DNA from: Nocardia huaxiensis
GTDB lineage: Bacteria > Actinomycetota > Actinomycetes > Mycobacteriales > Mycobacteriaceae
Direction: 5' to 3'
DNA length: 64,000 nucleotides
Assembly (NCBI RefSeq): GCF_013744875.1
Contig: NZ_CP059399.1
Location: 8,246,001 to 8,310,000 of the forward strand
Translations under genes and position numbers: made by a program
Part shown: in pieces, positions 17,890 to 29,088 of the stretch
How the letters are laid out: each line of letters begins with the position of its first letter
Position numbering within the stretch: position 1 is the stretch's first letter
Notes under the pieces: generated by a model
Told to the model about the DNA's origin: nothing
The model's input: only the letters and a program-made list of their open reading frames with translations
The model's database searches: none

Positions 17890-18702
17890 CTACGTCCTTC
17901 CGCGTGCATTGAACAGGCCCCTGTTGAGGCGGGCCGCGACGGACCTGGGGAGGAGTCCGGCGACCGCAGCGATCGCTTTGTACTGCAGGCCGGGCACGCT
18001 GATCACCCGGTCCCTATCCAGATCTCTGAGCGATCCGGCCACCACCTCGTCCACGGTGAGCCACAGTGGCTTCGGCAGTGATTCCGTCTCGATTCCGGCT
18101 CGCTCATGGAATTCGGTGCGGACCAATCCGGGGCAGAGAGCCTGCACCCGGACACCGGTCCCGGCCAGCCCGCCCGCCAGCCCTTCGGAAAAGGATACGA
18201 CGTACGCCTTGGAGGCCGAGTAGGTCGATCCTCGCCCGGAGACGAGCCCGGCCATGCTGGCCACATTCACGATGGTGCCCTTGGCGGCATGCACCATGGG
18301 TGGCAGCGCGGCCCGGGTGAGCTGCACGACAGAGGTTACGTTCACGTCGAGCTGGGCTTGCAGCTCTCCGGGCTCGAGCTTCCAGAATTCACCCGAAGTT
18401 CCGAATCCGGCGTTGTTGACCAGGAATTCGACACCCTGCGCGGCGCGGGCCGCCACCTCGTCGCGATCGTCGGGCTCGGCCAGATCGGCCCGCAGGATTT
18501 CCGCGCGCGCCCCGAACCGGACCTCCACATCGTGGGCGAGAGCCTCCAGACGCTCCTTGTTCCGCGCCACCAGCACCAGGTCGTAGCCGAGCGAAGCCAG
18601 CCGGGTCGCGTACGCCAGGCCGATCCCCGAGGTGGGTCCGGTGACCAACGCCACGGGGCGGTGCGCACCGGGCAGACGTGAAACTGGAGAACTCTCGGTC
18701 AT
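17890..18702 (-). CDS. Short-chain dehydrogenase/reductase
   Basis: A 270-residue classical-type SDR. The cofactor glycine motif is TGPTSGIGLAYA (about residue 20-31), with NNAG near 97, catalytic Ser in VASMAGLVSG, and Tyr-x-x-x-Lys in YSASK (about 160-164). An Arg following the second strand (VLVARNKERLEAL) suggests NADP(H). The closest known groups act on long-chain 3-ketoacyl or steroid-like substrates, but nothing in the sequence fixes the substrate. The ATG at 18702 is chosen because the fold begins about 17 residues later; the upstream extension is compositionally odd. It is translated just ahead of pyrE. Confidence 0.85.
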   Translation of the reverse strand: MTESSPVSRLPGAHRPVALVTGPTSGIGLAYATRLASLGYDLVLVARNKERLEALAHDVEVRFGARAEILRADLAEPDDRDEVAARAAQGVEFLVNNAGFGTSGEFWKLEPGELQAQLDVNVTSVVQLTRAALPPMVHAAKGTIVNVASMAGLVSGRGSTYSASKAYVVSFSEGLAGGLAGTGVRVQALCPGLVRTEFHERAGIETESLPKPLWLTVDEVVAGSLRDLDRDRVISVPGLQYKAIAAVAGLLPRSVAARLNRGLFNARGRT

Positions 18703-18853
18703 AGATCGACACCTAACCCTCGCCGAACATGAACACGGCCCACGCCGTTGTCGGCCTACTCTACGTGCCCGCCAAACCCGCGACGTGGCAACGGCTCCCG
18801 AAGACTCGAGAGCAGCGACCGCCTGCCACCGCGCCACGCAGGGCGTAGACATT

Positions 18854-18886
18854 CGTCATCCCGGCGCGCTTTTGGCCGGGATGACG
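18854..18886. repeat. Dispersed CGTCATCCCGGC palindrome, minimal copy
   Basis: A perfect 12-base inverted repeat, CGTCATCCCGGC / GCCGGGATGACG, with the loop GCGCTTTTG. This is the simplest of the four copies and defines the unit. It lies just after the stop of the TtfA-like gene, so it may also act as a terminator for that gene. Confidence 0.75.
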
Positions 18887-18913
18887 GTGGTTCAGTTGGC
18901 CGCAGTGTCCGGC

Positions 18914-20017
18914 TCAGCGGGGTGTCGGTCCCTGGTAAGGGCGGAAGCCGGGGTGGAAGGGCCCGCCGGGCGGGGCGCTGCGGCCTTGGTCCTTGCGCCA
19001 GCCCTCTTCGGGTTCGCGGTCGGGGTCGTCGTCGCGCGGGTCGTCCTCGTCGCGCCAGTCGTCTTCCCGGTCGCGTGGGGCGCGGTCCGGGTCGTCGTCC
19101 TCGTCGGCCCAGTCGTCGTCTTCGGGGGCGGGTGGCCAGTTGCGGCGCGGGCGGTTGCGCGGGTCGGGGACGACTTTCAGTGCGGGACGCCAGTTTTCGG
19201 TCTCGCCCTCGCCTTCGCCGTCCCCGGCGATGTCGTTGACGAGGGGGCTGTAGTCCTCGTCCTCGTCGTCGCGGGGGCGCGAAGCCGGTTGGCGGCCTTC
19301 GGTTTCGGAGTAGTCGCCGGGTTCGTCGTAGCCGTCGTAGTCGTCGTCCTCGGGCACCGGGCGGGAGCTGCCGGGTTCGGGCAGTTCGTCGCGGGCGCGT
19401 TCGGAGCTGATGACCGGCGGCAGCACGTGCAGCAGGCCGGACAGCCGCAGCACCGCGTCGATGGCCATCTCCCAGTCCTTGGAGACGGAACCGACATGCA
19501 GCATGCCGAGCGTCCAGTTGCCTTCACTCCAGAGCTGCTGCACCTCGTCCGGCAGCGACTCGATGAACGCCACCATGCGCTGATCGACGGCATGCCGGGC
19601 GATATCCGGATTGGTGGCGAACACGACCCGGTCACCGATCGCGCCGAGCAGCTCCAGATCGTGATCCTTGGGCGGCGCGGCGGTTTTCAGCCGCAGGTCG
19701 ATGTCGATGTCGGAGCCGATCTGCCGGCGCACCGCGACCAGGGTGGCGGCGTCCTCCAGGTCGAACAGCACGAACTTCTCGCCCTTGCGGTTGCCCGACA
19801 CCACGTCGACCGCCGAGAGGTAGCCGAGCTTGGCCAGCGCCCCGCGCCGCCAGGTGGAGGCGAGCGCCGGTTCCACCGACACATACGTGTAGCCCTGGGA
19901 TTTCGCCCAGACCTGGCGTACGTGCCCAGTCCGCTGCCGTTGCAGCCGATCGAAATACAGCAGCACGATCGCACCAACCAGCGCGATCGCCGCCAACCCG
20001 AACCATATTGCCGTCAT
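18914..20017 (-). CDS. ttfA: TtfA-like trehalose monomycolate transport factor
   Basis: A 367-residue protein with one N-terminal membrane helix (AIWFGLAAIALVGAIVLLYF), a cytosolic globular domain (about 25-210, with ATNPDIARHAVDQRMVAFIE and TLGMLHVGSVSKDW), and a long acidic, disordered tail (about 215-367) rich in Asp, Glu, Arg and Pro. Mycobacterial TtfA (Rv0383c) works with MmpL3 to carry trehalose monomycolate across the inner membrane. Assignment rests on remembered gene order (pyrE, ttfA, clpB) and on the one-helix-plus-domain layout, not on a search. In this genome an SDR gene sits between ttfA and pyrE, and a DUF5666 gene sits between ttfA and clpB. Confidence 0.75.
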   Translation of the reverse strand: MTAIWFGLAAIALVGAIVLLYFDRLQRQRTGHVRQVWAKSQGYTYVSVEPALASTWRRGALAKLGYLSAVDVVSGNRKGEKFVLFDLEDAATLVAVRRQIGSDIDIDLRLKTAAPPKDHDLELLGAIGDRVVFATNPDIARHAVDQRMVAFIESLPDEVQQLWSEGNWTLGMLHVGSVSKDWEMAIDAVLRLSGLLHVLPPVISSERARDELPEPGSSRPVPEDDDYDGYDEPGDYSETEGRQPASRPRDDEDEDYSPLVNDIAGDGEGEGETENWRPALKVVPDPRNRPRRNWPPAPEDDDWADEDDDPDRAPRDREDDWRDEDDPRDDDPDREPEEGWRKDQGRSAPPGGPFHPGFRPYQGPTPR

Positions 20018-20073
20018 CGCCGCCTACCCTATCCAAGCTGTGTCTAATTTGCCCTCCGCTACGCTCCGGGCCG

Positions 20074-20164
20074 TTCGTGGCCCCTGAAGTCTCGGTTCTT
20101 CCCTCCTCCGCTCCTCCGCTTCGCTCCCCCGCTCCGTCAGTCCAGAACCGAGACGGGCCACGAA
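20074..20164. repeat. Long interrupted inverted repeat between genes
   Basis: The left arm is TTCGTGGCCC, a five-base bulge CTGAA, then GTCTCGGTTCT. The right arm is AGAACCGAGAC directly followed by GGGCCACGAA. This gives 21 paired bases with a 44-base pyrimidine-rich loop (CTCCGCTCCTCCGCTTCGCT). It sits between the DUF5666 gene end and the ttfA start on the same strand. It could be a terminator, an RNA element, or a second REP-like family. Confidence 0.6.
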
Positions 20165-20181
20165 CTTTGGGCGGATGTGGC

Positions 20182-21204
20182 TCATCGGGTTCCGCCTGGC
20201 AGGGAGGTGCTGATGATGATCTTCGCCTGAATGGATCCGTCGGCTGCCTTGTCGCCCTGGACCATAACCATCTCACCCACGGGCAGGTCCGCCACCTTCG
20301 TACTGCCCAGCGAGATCACCTGGGTGGAGTCGTCGGTCTTCACCGTGACCGAGGTGCCCGACAGCGAGGTGAGGGTGAGCGTCTTGCCGTCATTGGCGGC
20401 GACGGTGCCCAGAGTCGCACCGAGCGAATCGATTTCACCGAGGCCGGGGATCTCCGGGATCCCGCTGGGTAGTGGCTGCGAGGAATTGCCGGGCAGGTTC
20501 GGCATCACGAAGGTGGTGCGGGCGGTGGTGGTCGAGGACGCGGTGTCCGACGAATCCTTGTCCGCCAGTAGCGCTCCGATGAGCACACCCGCGACGGCGA
20601 CCAGCACGATCACCGCGAGGCCGAGCACCACCCATTTCGTGGTGTTCTTCCGCGGCGGCTGCGGACCGGGCTGCCCGGCGGGTGGGTATCCGCCGGGACC
20701 ACCGGGCCCGCCCGGATACCCGGGCTGCCCTGAATACCCGGATGCCCCATAGGCTCCCGCGGGCCCGGCACCGTAGGCCCCGGCTCCCGGATCGTTCGGA
20801 TAGCTCGCGGTGGGCGGATAGCCGGGTCCGCTCTCAAAGGTCGCGGTCGGCTGATAGCCCGGCGGGGTCCCGTAGGCGGCGGTCGGCTGATACCCGCCCT
20901 GCTGCTCACCCGGTGGCGGCGTGTAGCCGCCACCGTTCTCGTATCCACCCCAGTGCGTGTCGGGTGGCGGCATGACCCGGGTGGCGTCGGGTCCGGGTGG
21001 CTGCCCGAAGTATTCGGTCGGCGAGTGGTCGCCCGGCGGGTTCAGCGCGGCCTCGCCGTAGTTGATCGACTGGGTCTGCCCGTAGGCTTCGCCCGCATCC
21101 GAGGTGTATCCGGTCTGCCCTTCGGCAGGCCCTGCCTTCTCGGTCGGCCCGTCCGCCGGTTCGGGTTCGGGCCGCCGCGACCAAGGATCGCTCGGATTAG
21201 TCAT
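20182..21204 (-). CDS. Pro/Gly/Tyr-rich membrane protein with DUF5666-like domain
   Basis: A 340-residue protein. Residues 1-200 are a disordered region rich in Pro, Gly, Tyr and Gln with repeats of GYQPTA and TPPGYQPTATF. One membrane helix follows (TKWVVLGLAVIVLVAVAGVL, about 212-231). The outside C-terminal domain (about 265-340) reads GTVAANDGKTLTLTSLSGTS and QVISLGSTKVADLPVGE, a small beta-barrel pattern like DUF5666. Function is unknown. GGAGG precedes the ATG at 21204, which decides the start. It follows clpB on the same strand after a terminator, so it probably has its own promoter. Confidence 0.7.
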   Translation of the reverse strand: MTNPSDPWSRRPEPEPADGPTEKAGPAEGQTGYTSDAGEAYGQTQSINYGEAALNPPGDHSPTEYFGQPPGPDATRVMPPPDTHWGGYENGGGYTPPPGEQQGGYQPTAAYGTPPGYQPTATFESGPGYPPTASYPNDPGAGAYGAGPAGAYGASGYSGQPGYPGGPGGPGGYPPAGQPGPQPPRKNTTKWVVLGLAVIVLVAVAGVLIGALLADKDSSDTASSTTTARTTFVMPNLPGNSSQPLPSGIPEIPGLGEIDSLGATLGTVAANDGKTLTLTSLSGTSVTVKTDDSTQVISLGSTKVADLPVGEMVMVQGDKAADGSIQAKIIISTSLPGGTR

Positions 21205-21309
21205 GGCCTCCAGATTAGGCCGCTCGCTCCGCTCGAGCCGCGAACTCGACCGAGCGGTGTGATTGTTTGCTGCCCGCGAGCACGCCGGAAACGCCCGAAT
21301 ATTGCGGAC

Positions 21310-21339
21310 GGCCCCCGAAGACCAGTGTCTTCGGGGGCC
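21310..21339 (-). terminator. Terminator hairpin after clpB
   Basis: A perfect 13-base stem (GGCCCCCGAAGAC / GTCTTCGGGGGCC) with a four-base loop, 28 bases beyond the clpB stop. Confidence 0.8.
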
Positions 21340-21367
21340 GCCGCCCATCGGTTCGAGCTCTACCGGG

Positions 21368-23923
<2,556 letters not shown>

Positions 23924-23966
23924 ATGCACCTTCCTACTAGTCGTTGCTCAGTCCAACGCGACAAGA

Positions 23967-23987
23967 GTTGAGTCTGTTCCGCTCAAG
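23967..23987 (-). promoter_or_regulatory. HAIR (HspR) operator upstream of clpB
   Basis: GTTGAGT, seven bases, then GCTCAAG: 12 of 14 bases match the HspR-associated inverted repeat CTTGAGT-N7-ACTCAAG. It lies about 45 bases before the clpB start. On the minus strand GGAACA (from 23980) and GTT (23957-23955) with about 19 bases between fit a SigH-type promoter, whose -35 overlaps this operator. HspR is encoded in the dnaK operon in this window. Confidence 0.75.
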
Positions 23988-24129
23988 TCTGACGAGTTTC
24001 CGATGATTCGACCAGAGGCACAAAGTCACCGTCCAAATTACGCGCACCCGGCCGCGCGCATACGATGACCGGGATCGTTCGTTGATGCATCACACAGCTC
24101 GTAGGGACACCCGACGAATGGAGCAGCCC

Positions 24130-25104
24130 ATGCGCGCGATCGTGGTACGAGAGTTCGGCGGCAAGCCCGAATCCGCCGAGATGCCCACCCCGGAGGCCGG
24201 ACCCGGACAGCTCCGCATCGCCCTGGAGGCGGCCGGAGTGAACCCGTACGACCAGAAGGTCATCGACGGCGCGCTGAAAGACGCCTTCCCGTCGGACTTC
24301 CCGTTCATCCCCGGCCTCGACGGCGCGGGCACCATCTCGCAGATCGGCGCGGGCGTGGACGGATTCGAGATCGGCGAGCGCGTGGTGGGCAAGTTCCTGG
24401 TGCCGCCGCTGGGGCACGGCACCTTCGCCGAATACATCGTGGTGCCGCCGGACAGCGCGCTGGCCAAGGTGCCCGACGAGGTCACCGCCATTCAGGCGGC
24501 GGCCCTGCCCACGGCCGGGATCACGGCCCTGGATCTGATCAACGCCTCCGGGCTGAGCCGGGGACAGACCGCGCTGGTGGTCGGCGCGGCCGGCGGGGTC
24601 GGCTCCTATCTGGTGCAGCTCGCCGCGCTGACCGGGGCCGACGTGATCGCCTCCGCCCGGCCCGACGACACCGATCGCATGATCCGGCTGGGCGCGACCG
24701 AGGTGGTGAACTACGGCCGCGTCCCGGTCACCGACTCCCCCACCCGGCAGGAGGACACCCAGCTGTCGATCGCCGATTCGGTGCGCATGACCCGCTCGAG
24801 CATCGACGTCCTCTTCGATCTGGTCTCCCCGCCCCCGGGTTTCGCCGAGAATCTGAGCCTCGTCCGCGATGGCGGCGCTGCGTTCAGCACCGTCGGCTCG
24901 GCCTTCGACGCCGACCTGCAAACCCGTGGCATCACCGGCGGCAACTTCGTATCCTCCGGCGGCGCAAAGGAATTGCGGGAACTGCTGCGCCGGGTCGGCA
25001 ATGGTGACCTGGTCGTTCCGCTGGATGCCACCCCGCCGTTGGACGCCGCCGCGGCCGCGCTCGGCGCCCGGGGCGCGCGCGGCAAAACAGTGCTGGTCAT
25101 CTGA
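24130..25104 (+). CDS. Zinc-free MDR family NADP-dependent oxidoreductase
   Basis: A 324-residue medium-chain reductase of the quinone oxidoreductase type. The GroES-like part (about 1-120) lacks the catalytic-zinc Cys/His set. The nucleotide fold has VVGAAGGVGSYLVQLAALTG (about 152-171). It would reduce quinones, enones or similar carbonyl compounds with NADPH. The start at 24130 is chosen because GGAG lies nine bases upstream of the ATG that begins MRAIVVREFG, the normal start of the family; earlier ATGs at 24082 and 24118 extend it without similarity. It is divergent from clpB and not clearly part of an operon. Confidence 0.83.
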   Translation: MRAIVVREFGGKPESAEMPTPEAGPGQLRIALEAAGVNPYDQKVIDGALKDAFPSDFPFIPGLDGAGTISQIGAGVDGFEIGERVVGKFLVPPLGHGTFAEYIVVPPDSALAKVPDEVTAIQAAALPTAGITALDLINASGLSRGQTALVVGAAGGVGSYLVQLAALTGADVIASARPDDTDRMIRLGATEVVNYGRVPVTDSPTRQEDTQLSIADSVRMTRSSIDVLFDLVSPPPGFAENLSLVRDGGAAFSTVGSAFDADLQTRGITGGNFVSSGGAKELRELLRRVGNGDLVVPLDATPPLDAAAAALGARGARGKTVLVI

Positions 25105-25244
25105 ACCCGGAGTTACGGAAATCGATCCGCCTCGGCTATATCCGTGCGACCACCGTTTTTTCAGGGATACTTGACCCGGAGGATCGCCGGCAACCAGGCG
25201 AGTCCCAGGTAGCAGCACCTCCGGTGCCTGTTGAGTCGAAAGGA

Positions 25245-26414
25245 ATGCTCGACGTCGTGGATGCGCGTTCGGCAGCGCTGGTCCGCGCAAACTTCCGGAC
25301 AGTCGTCGAGGCCCCGCACGGGCCCGAACGACTGATCAGCGCGTTCTACGGTCATCTATTCGCAGAGATCCCGGCCCTGCGGGAATTGTTCCCGTCCGCC
25401 ATGGACATGCAGCCCAAACGGCTGGTCACAGCCATCCAGTTCGTCCTGGACAATCTGGAGGACTGGGACCGTGCGCAACGCTTCCTGGAGCAGCTGGCGC
25501 GTGACCACCGCAAGTACGGGGTGGAGGCGGCGCACTACGACATGGCCGGGCGCGCCCTGCTGGCCGCGTTCCGCAGCTACAACGGTGTGCACTGGAATCG
25601 GGCGCTGGAGTTCGGCTGGCGCGACATCACCATCCTGATCTCGGCCTCCATGGCCATCGGCGCGAATTCCGATAAGTCGCAACCGTTCTGGGAAGCGACC
25701 GTGGTGGGGCACCGGCGGGTGGTGGACGATCTGGCGATCGTGCGGTTGCAGTCGGATACGCCGATCCCGTATCAGGCGGGACAGTATGTGCCGGTGGCGA
25801 TTCCGCAGCGGCCCAAGATGTGGCGCTACCTGTCGCCCGCGATTCCCACGAACCCGTACGGCGAGATCGAATTCCATGTGCGCAAGGTGCGCACCGGCTG
25901 GGTGAGCCCGGCCATCGTGAACGAGACCCAGGTGGGCGACCGCTGGATGATCGCGGCGCCGCTGGGTGGCCTGCACGTGGATCTGCGCAGCCGCCGCGAT
26001 GTGCTCATGATCAGCTCCGGCACCGGTATCGCGCCGATTCGCGCGCAGCTCATCGAGATGGGGCGGCGCGGCATCAATCCGCGGGTGCATCTGTTCATGG
26101 GCGGGCGCTACCCGTGCGATCTCTACGATGTCGAGAACATGTGGCAGCTCTCGCAATCCAATCCGTGGCTGACCGTGGTGCCGGTGTGCGAGAACGAATC
26201 CAATCCGTGGTGGCATCCGTATCCGCCCGCCGAAACGCCGTTCGGCATGCATCGGCGGTTGATCGGTAACCTGGGCGCGGTGGTGGCCAGTTTCGGCGCG
26301 TGGGCGGACCGGCAGATTCAGATCGCCGGTTCAGCGCGCATGATCGCCGACACCCGGCAGGCCCTGCTCGCGGTGGGAACGCCGGAGTCGGCCATCCAGT
26401 CCGATCCGGTGTGA
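25245..26414 (+). CDS. Type II flavohemoglobin-like protein (globin plus FNR reductase)
   Basis: A 389-residue fusion. A globin domain covers about 1-140, with the proximal heme His at residue 88 in LARDHRKYGV. A ferredoxin-reductase-like FAD domain (about 150-260; the usual RxYS motif is altered to RYLSPAIP) and an NAD domain (about 260-389; SSGTGIAPIRAQLIEM) follow. Size and layout match Rv0385. Published work describes type II flavohemoglobins as lacking classical NO dioxygenase features and acting on D-lactate in mycobacteria; that role is inferred here. The ATG at 25245 follows AAAGGA; a GTG at 25224 is possible. The globin-less reductase follows 45 bases later. Confidence 0.85.
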   Translation: MLDVVDARSAALVRANFRTVVEAPHGPERLISAFYGHLFAEIPALRELFPSAMDMQPKRLVTAIQFVLDNLEDWDRAQRFLEQLARDHRKYGVEAAHYDMAGRALLAAFRSYNGVHWNRALEFGWRDITILISASMAIGANSDKSQPFWEATVVGHRRVVDDLAIVRLQSDTPIPYQAGQYVPVAIPQRPKMWRYLSPAIPTNPYGEIEFHVRKVRTGWVSPAIVNETQVGDRWMIAAPLGGLHVDLRSRRDVLMISSGTGIAPIRAQLIEMGRRGINPRVHLFMGGRYPCDLYDVENMWQLSQSNPWLTVVPVCENESNPWWHPYPPAETPFGMHRRLIGNLGAVVASFGAWADRQIQIAGSARMIADTRQALLAVGTPESAIQSDPV

Positions 26415-26459
26415 TCGACCGGAAGTTGTTGCAGCACAGGTTCTTCGAAGGAGTTTGCG

Positions 26460-27245
26460 GTGACGATCGGCCCCGATGACACCGGCGCGCTCGCCCTGGG
26501 CGAGTCGACGGAATGGACCGCCACCGTGGTCGGCGCGCACCGCCTCCGCGAGGACACCACGGTGGTGCGCCTCATCGGCGAGTTCGTCCCCTTCGCCCCC
26601 GGGCAGTCGGTGGAGGTGCGAACTCCGCAGCACCCCACCATGATTCGCCGCCTGTACTCCGCCCTGCCGCCGTCTCTCGACGGCAAGCTGGAGTTCCACA
26701 TTCGCACGATCCCCGGCGGCTGGTGCAGCGGCTCCCTGGTCGCCGACACCCGTCCCGGCGACGAATGGCGCATCACCTCCCCCGCCGGCTGGCTCGCGAT
26801 CGACGAGGACGCCACGGATGTGGTGCTGATCGCCGACGGGGTCGGCCTGGCCCCCATGCGTTCCCTGCTGCTGGATCTGGCCCGGCGGCCCGAGCCGCCC
26901 GCCACGCATCTGTTCGTGGGCGCGCGCTACCCGCGCGACCTGTACGCCTCCGACATGCTGTACCTGCTGACCGGCGAACTACCGTGGCTCACGGTGATTC
27001 CCGTGGTCGAGGACGAGGAGGATCCGGACCGCACCGACATGTGGTACGAGTCCTGCCGCGTCGACATCGGGTTCCATCCCGAGGAAATGCTGCACGGCTC
27101 CATCGCGGATATCCCGCATCGGTTCGGCCCGCTCGACCACCATCAGATCCTGGTCTGCGGTGCGTCCGCTCCGGTGCAGAGAACCGTCGAGAACCTCGTG
27201 GCGACCGGCACTCCGCCGGAATCCATTCGTTACGAAGGCTTTTAG
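26460..27245 (+). CDS. Globin-less ferredoxin-reductase-like protein
   Basis: A 261-residue FAD/NAD(P) reductase with no globin domain. The FAD half has RRLYSALPP (closer to the RxYS motif than in its neighbours), and the nucleotide half has LIADGVGLAPMRSLLLDLAR and FVGARYPRDLYASDM. It is clearly related to the reductase halves of both flanking flavohemoglobins, for example ARYPRDLY against GRYPCDLY. GAAGGAG precedes the GTG start. It lies 45 bases after the first flavohemoglobin on the same strand, so it may supply electrons to it or be a duplicated half. Confidence 0.78.
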   Translation: MTIGPDDTGALALGESTEWTATVVGAHRLREDTTVVRLIGEFVPFAPGQSVEVRTPQHPTMIRRLYSALPPSLDGKLEFHIRTIPGGWCSGSLVADTRPGDEWRITSPAGWLAIDEDATDVVLIADGVGLAPMRSLLLDLARRPEPPATHLFVGARYPRDLYASDMLYLLTGELPWLTVIPVVEDEEDPDRTDMWYESCRVDIGFHPEEMLHGSIADIPHRFGPLDHHQILVCGASAPVQRTVENLVATGTPPESIRYEGF

Positions 27246-27254
27246 CCGGCCTGC

Positions 27255-28427
27255 TCAGAAGAGCGGGTCGTGGCGGATGTTCTTGGTGGGCGTGCCCGCC
27301 GCCATGAGGCGGAACTTGGTGGTCTGCACCATGGAGGGGGCGCCGACGATCTGCACGTCGCGGTCGGTCCAGGAGCCTGCTGCCGCAACAACTTTGCCGA
27401 TCTGACCGACCTGGCGGGGCTGGAGGCTGGTGTAGTCCTTCGGCGATTCGGACGGGTCTTCGAAGTGCCACCAGGGGTTTTCATTGGATTCGGTGACCGG
27501 GTGGACGGTGAGCCACTTGTTGGCCTGGGCGAGCTGGCTCAGCACTTCGAGGTCGTAGAGATCGCACGGGTAGTGGCCGCCGACGAACAGATCCACCTTC
27601 GGATTGGAGCGGCGCTGCGTCATGGCCATCAATTGCGCTCGCAGCGGGGCGATTCCGGTGCCGCAGCCGATCATGAGGAGTTTGCGGCGGGTATTGCGGG
27701 GGACGCCGAGGCCGCCGAGCGGCGACCCGATGAGCCATTGTTCGCCGACGCGGGTATGCCCGACCATGGCGGGCGACACCCAGCCGCCGGTGACGCCGCG
27801 AATGTGGAATTCGATCTCGCCGGTGGAGTTGGCGGGGATGGCCGGGGAAAGGTAGCGCCACATGCGCGGCCGGGCCGGGATCTGCACCGACATGTATTGC
27901 CCCGCAGCGTATTGAATGGGCTGGTCCAGTTTCAGCCGCACCACGGCGAGGTTGCGTAGCACCTCACGGTGTTCGATGACGGTACCGGTCCACACGGGCG
28001 GCGTGGATTCCTTGTCGGCAGCGCCGATCATGGTGTCGGAGATGACGCCGATGCCTTCGTCCCAGGCCCGGTCCACTTCGTCGGTCCACAGTTCGGTGCC
28101 GGCATACGCCTGCAAGGCGGACTTCAACGATTTCCCCACGGCCGCATAGTGTTCCGCGACCACTCCGTACTTGCGATGGTCGCGCCCGAGCTGGGCGAGG
28201 AACGGCAGCAGCTTGTCGGGTTCCTCCAGCCGGTCCACCACATAGGCGATGGCCTTCACCAGCCGATCGCGTTGCGCGTCGAGCGCGGCCGGAAAGAAAT
28301 CGCGAACCTGTGGATATTCCGTGAAGAGGATGGCGTAGAACGAGCGGGCGAGTTTCTCGGGGCCACCGTCCTCCGCAGCAACCGCCTTGAACGTCGTTCT
28401 TATCAATGCGACGGTCCGCGAATCCAT
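27255..28427 (-). CDS. Second type II flavohemoglobin-like protein
   Basis: A 390-residue paralog of the gene at 25245, read from the opposite strand and ending nine bases from the globin-less reductase. The globin domain has the proximal His at residue 84 (GRDHRKYGV). The FAD part has RMWRYLSPAIP and the NAD part MIGCGTGIAPLRAQLMAM. Shared blocks such as RYLSPAIP and YPCDLYD show recent common ancestry, but the E-helix and linker differ. The ATG at 28427 is chosen; a GTG three codons upstream (28436) has GGGG close by and could also be used. A small half-site resembling the iron regulator box lies about 100 bases upstream but is weak. Confidence 0.82.
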   Translation of the reverse strand: MDSRTVALIRTTFKAVAAEDGGPEKLARSFYAILFTEYPQVRDFFPAALDAQRDRLVKAIAYVVDRLEEPDKLLPFLAQLGRDHRKYGVVAEHYAAVGKSLKSALQAYAGTELWTDEVDRAWDEGIGVISDTMIGAADKESTPPVWTGTVIEHREVLRNLAVVRLKLDQPIQYAAGQYMSVQIPARPRMWRYLSPAIPANSTGEIEFHIRGVTGGWVSPAMVGHTRVGEQWLIGSPLGGLGVPRNTRRKLLMIGCGTGIAPLRAQLMAMTQRRSNPKVDLFVGGHYPCDLYDLEVLSQLAQANKWLTVHPVTESNENPWWHFEDPSESPKDYTSLQPRQVGQIGKVVAAAGSWTDRDVQIVGAPSMVQTTKFRLMAAGTPTKNIRHDPLF

Positions 28428-28803
28428 TTGTGTCACAACCCCATTTCGCACTCGAACACAGGCAGGGCCGTCGAGTGCAGTGCTGCGGGACACTCGACAG
28501 CAGCCGTTGCTCAGCAAGTGTAGGCGAGGTTAGCCAGCTACGGAACGGCTCGTTTCAACAACACGCACTAAATTCCTCTAAAACCAGCCAAAGCCAGGCA
28601 AATCCGACCGAAAACCAACTGTTCACCTGGAACACGCCGCCCAACACGGGTTTTCAGCCATCTGTTGTGCGGCATTCGTTTTGCAAGACTCAACAAAGTA
28701 GCGATCCCACCGCAACCCCGCCCGCTCCCAAATCCCCTCCAGCATACGGACAAATCACCCAACTGAAGTATTTCACCAACCGGGCGGTCCGTATTTACCA
28801 AAC
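28428..28803. other. Gene-free stretch upstream of the second flavohemoglobin
   Basis: About 375 bases with no convincing coding frame. The part from about 28540 to 28800 is visibly poorer in G+C than the rest of the window, with A-rich runs on the plus strand. It must hold the promoter of the flavohemoglobin gene at 27255-28427. No long inverted repeat was seen. Confidence 0.5.
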
Positions 28804-29088
28804 CTACCGACCGACCTCAATTCGCGATTCCCGCCGCCGCAATTCGACTTCCAATTGCTCGGCCGCCCGCGCGACCGCAGCATCCAACCGGCGAACAGCC
28901 CGATCGCTGTGGCACGCAACGGCCAACAAGGCCGTCACCTCACCGGCCCCATTCCGGATCACCGCGGCCGCAGTGCTCATCCCGAGCACCGATTGCTCGT
29001 TCTCATGCATGCGACCCAGGTCGTGCGCGCGAACCAGCGACTCACCCAGCCGCCGCCGATCGACGAGCGAATACCGTGTCTGCGGCAC
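28804..29088 (-). pseudogene. Remnant of an IclR-type regulator (effector domain only)
   Basis: A 94-residue frame that reads like the last third of an IclR effector domain: VRAHDLGRMHENEQSVLGMS, then AAAVIRNGAGEVTALLAVAC, then a helical tail AAVARAAEQLEVELRRR. The N-terminal winged helix and most of the ligand domain are missing, and no matching piece lies upstream in other frames. It is bounded by AT-richer, non-coding DNA. A short independent gene cannot be excluded; the IclR likeness is judged by eye. Confidence 0.45.

Noticed and set aside
28521..28540. Possible IdeR/DtxR iron box (AGGTTAGCC) before the second flavohemoglobin
   Set aside because: Only about half of the 19-base consensus matches; the second arm is absent.
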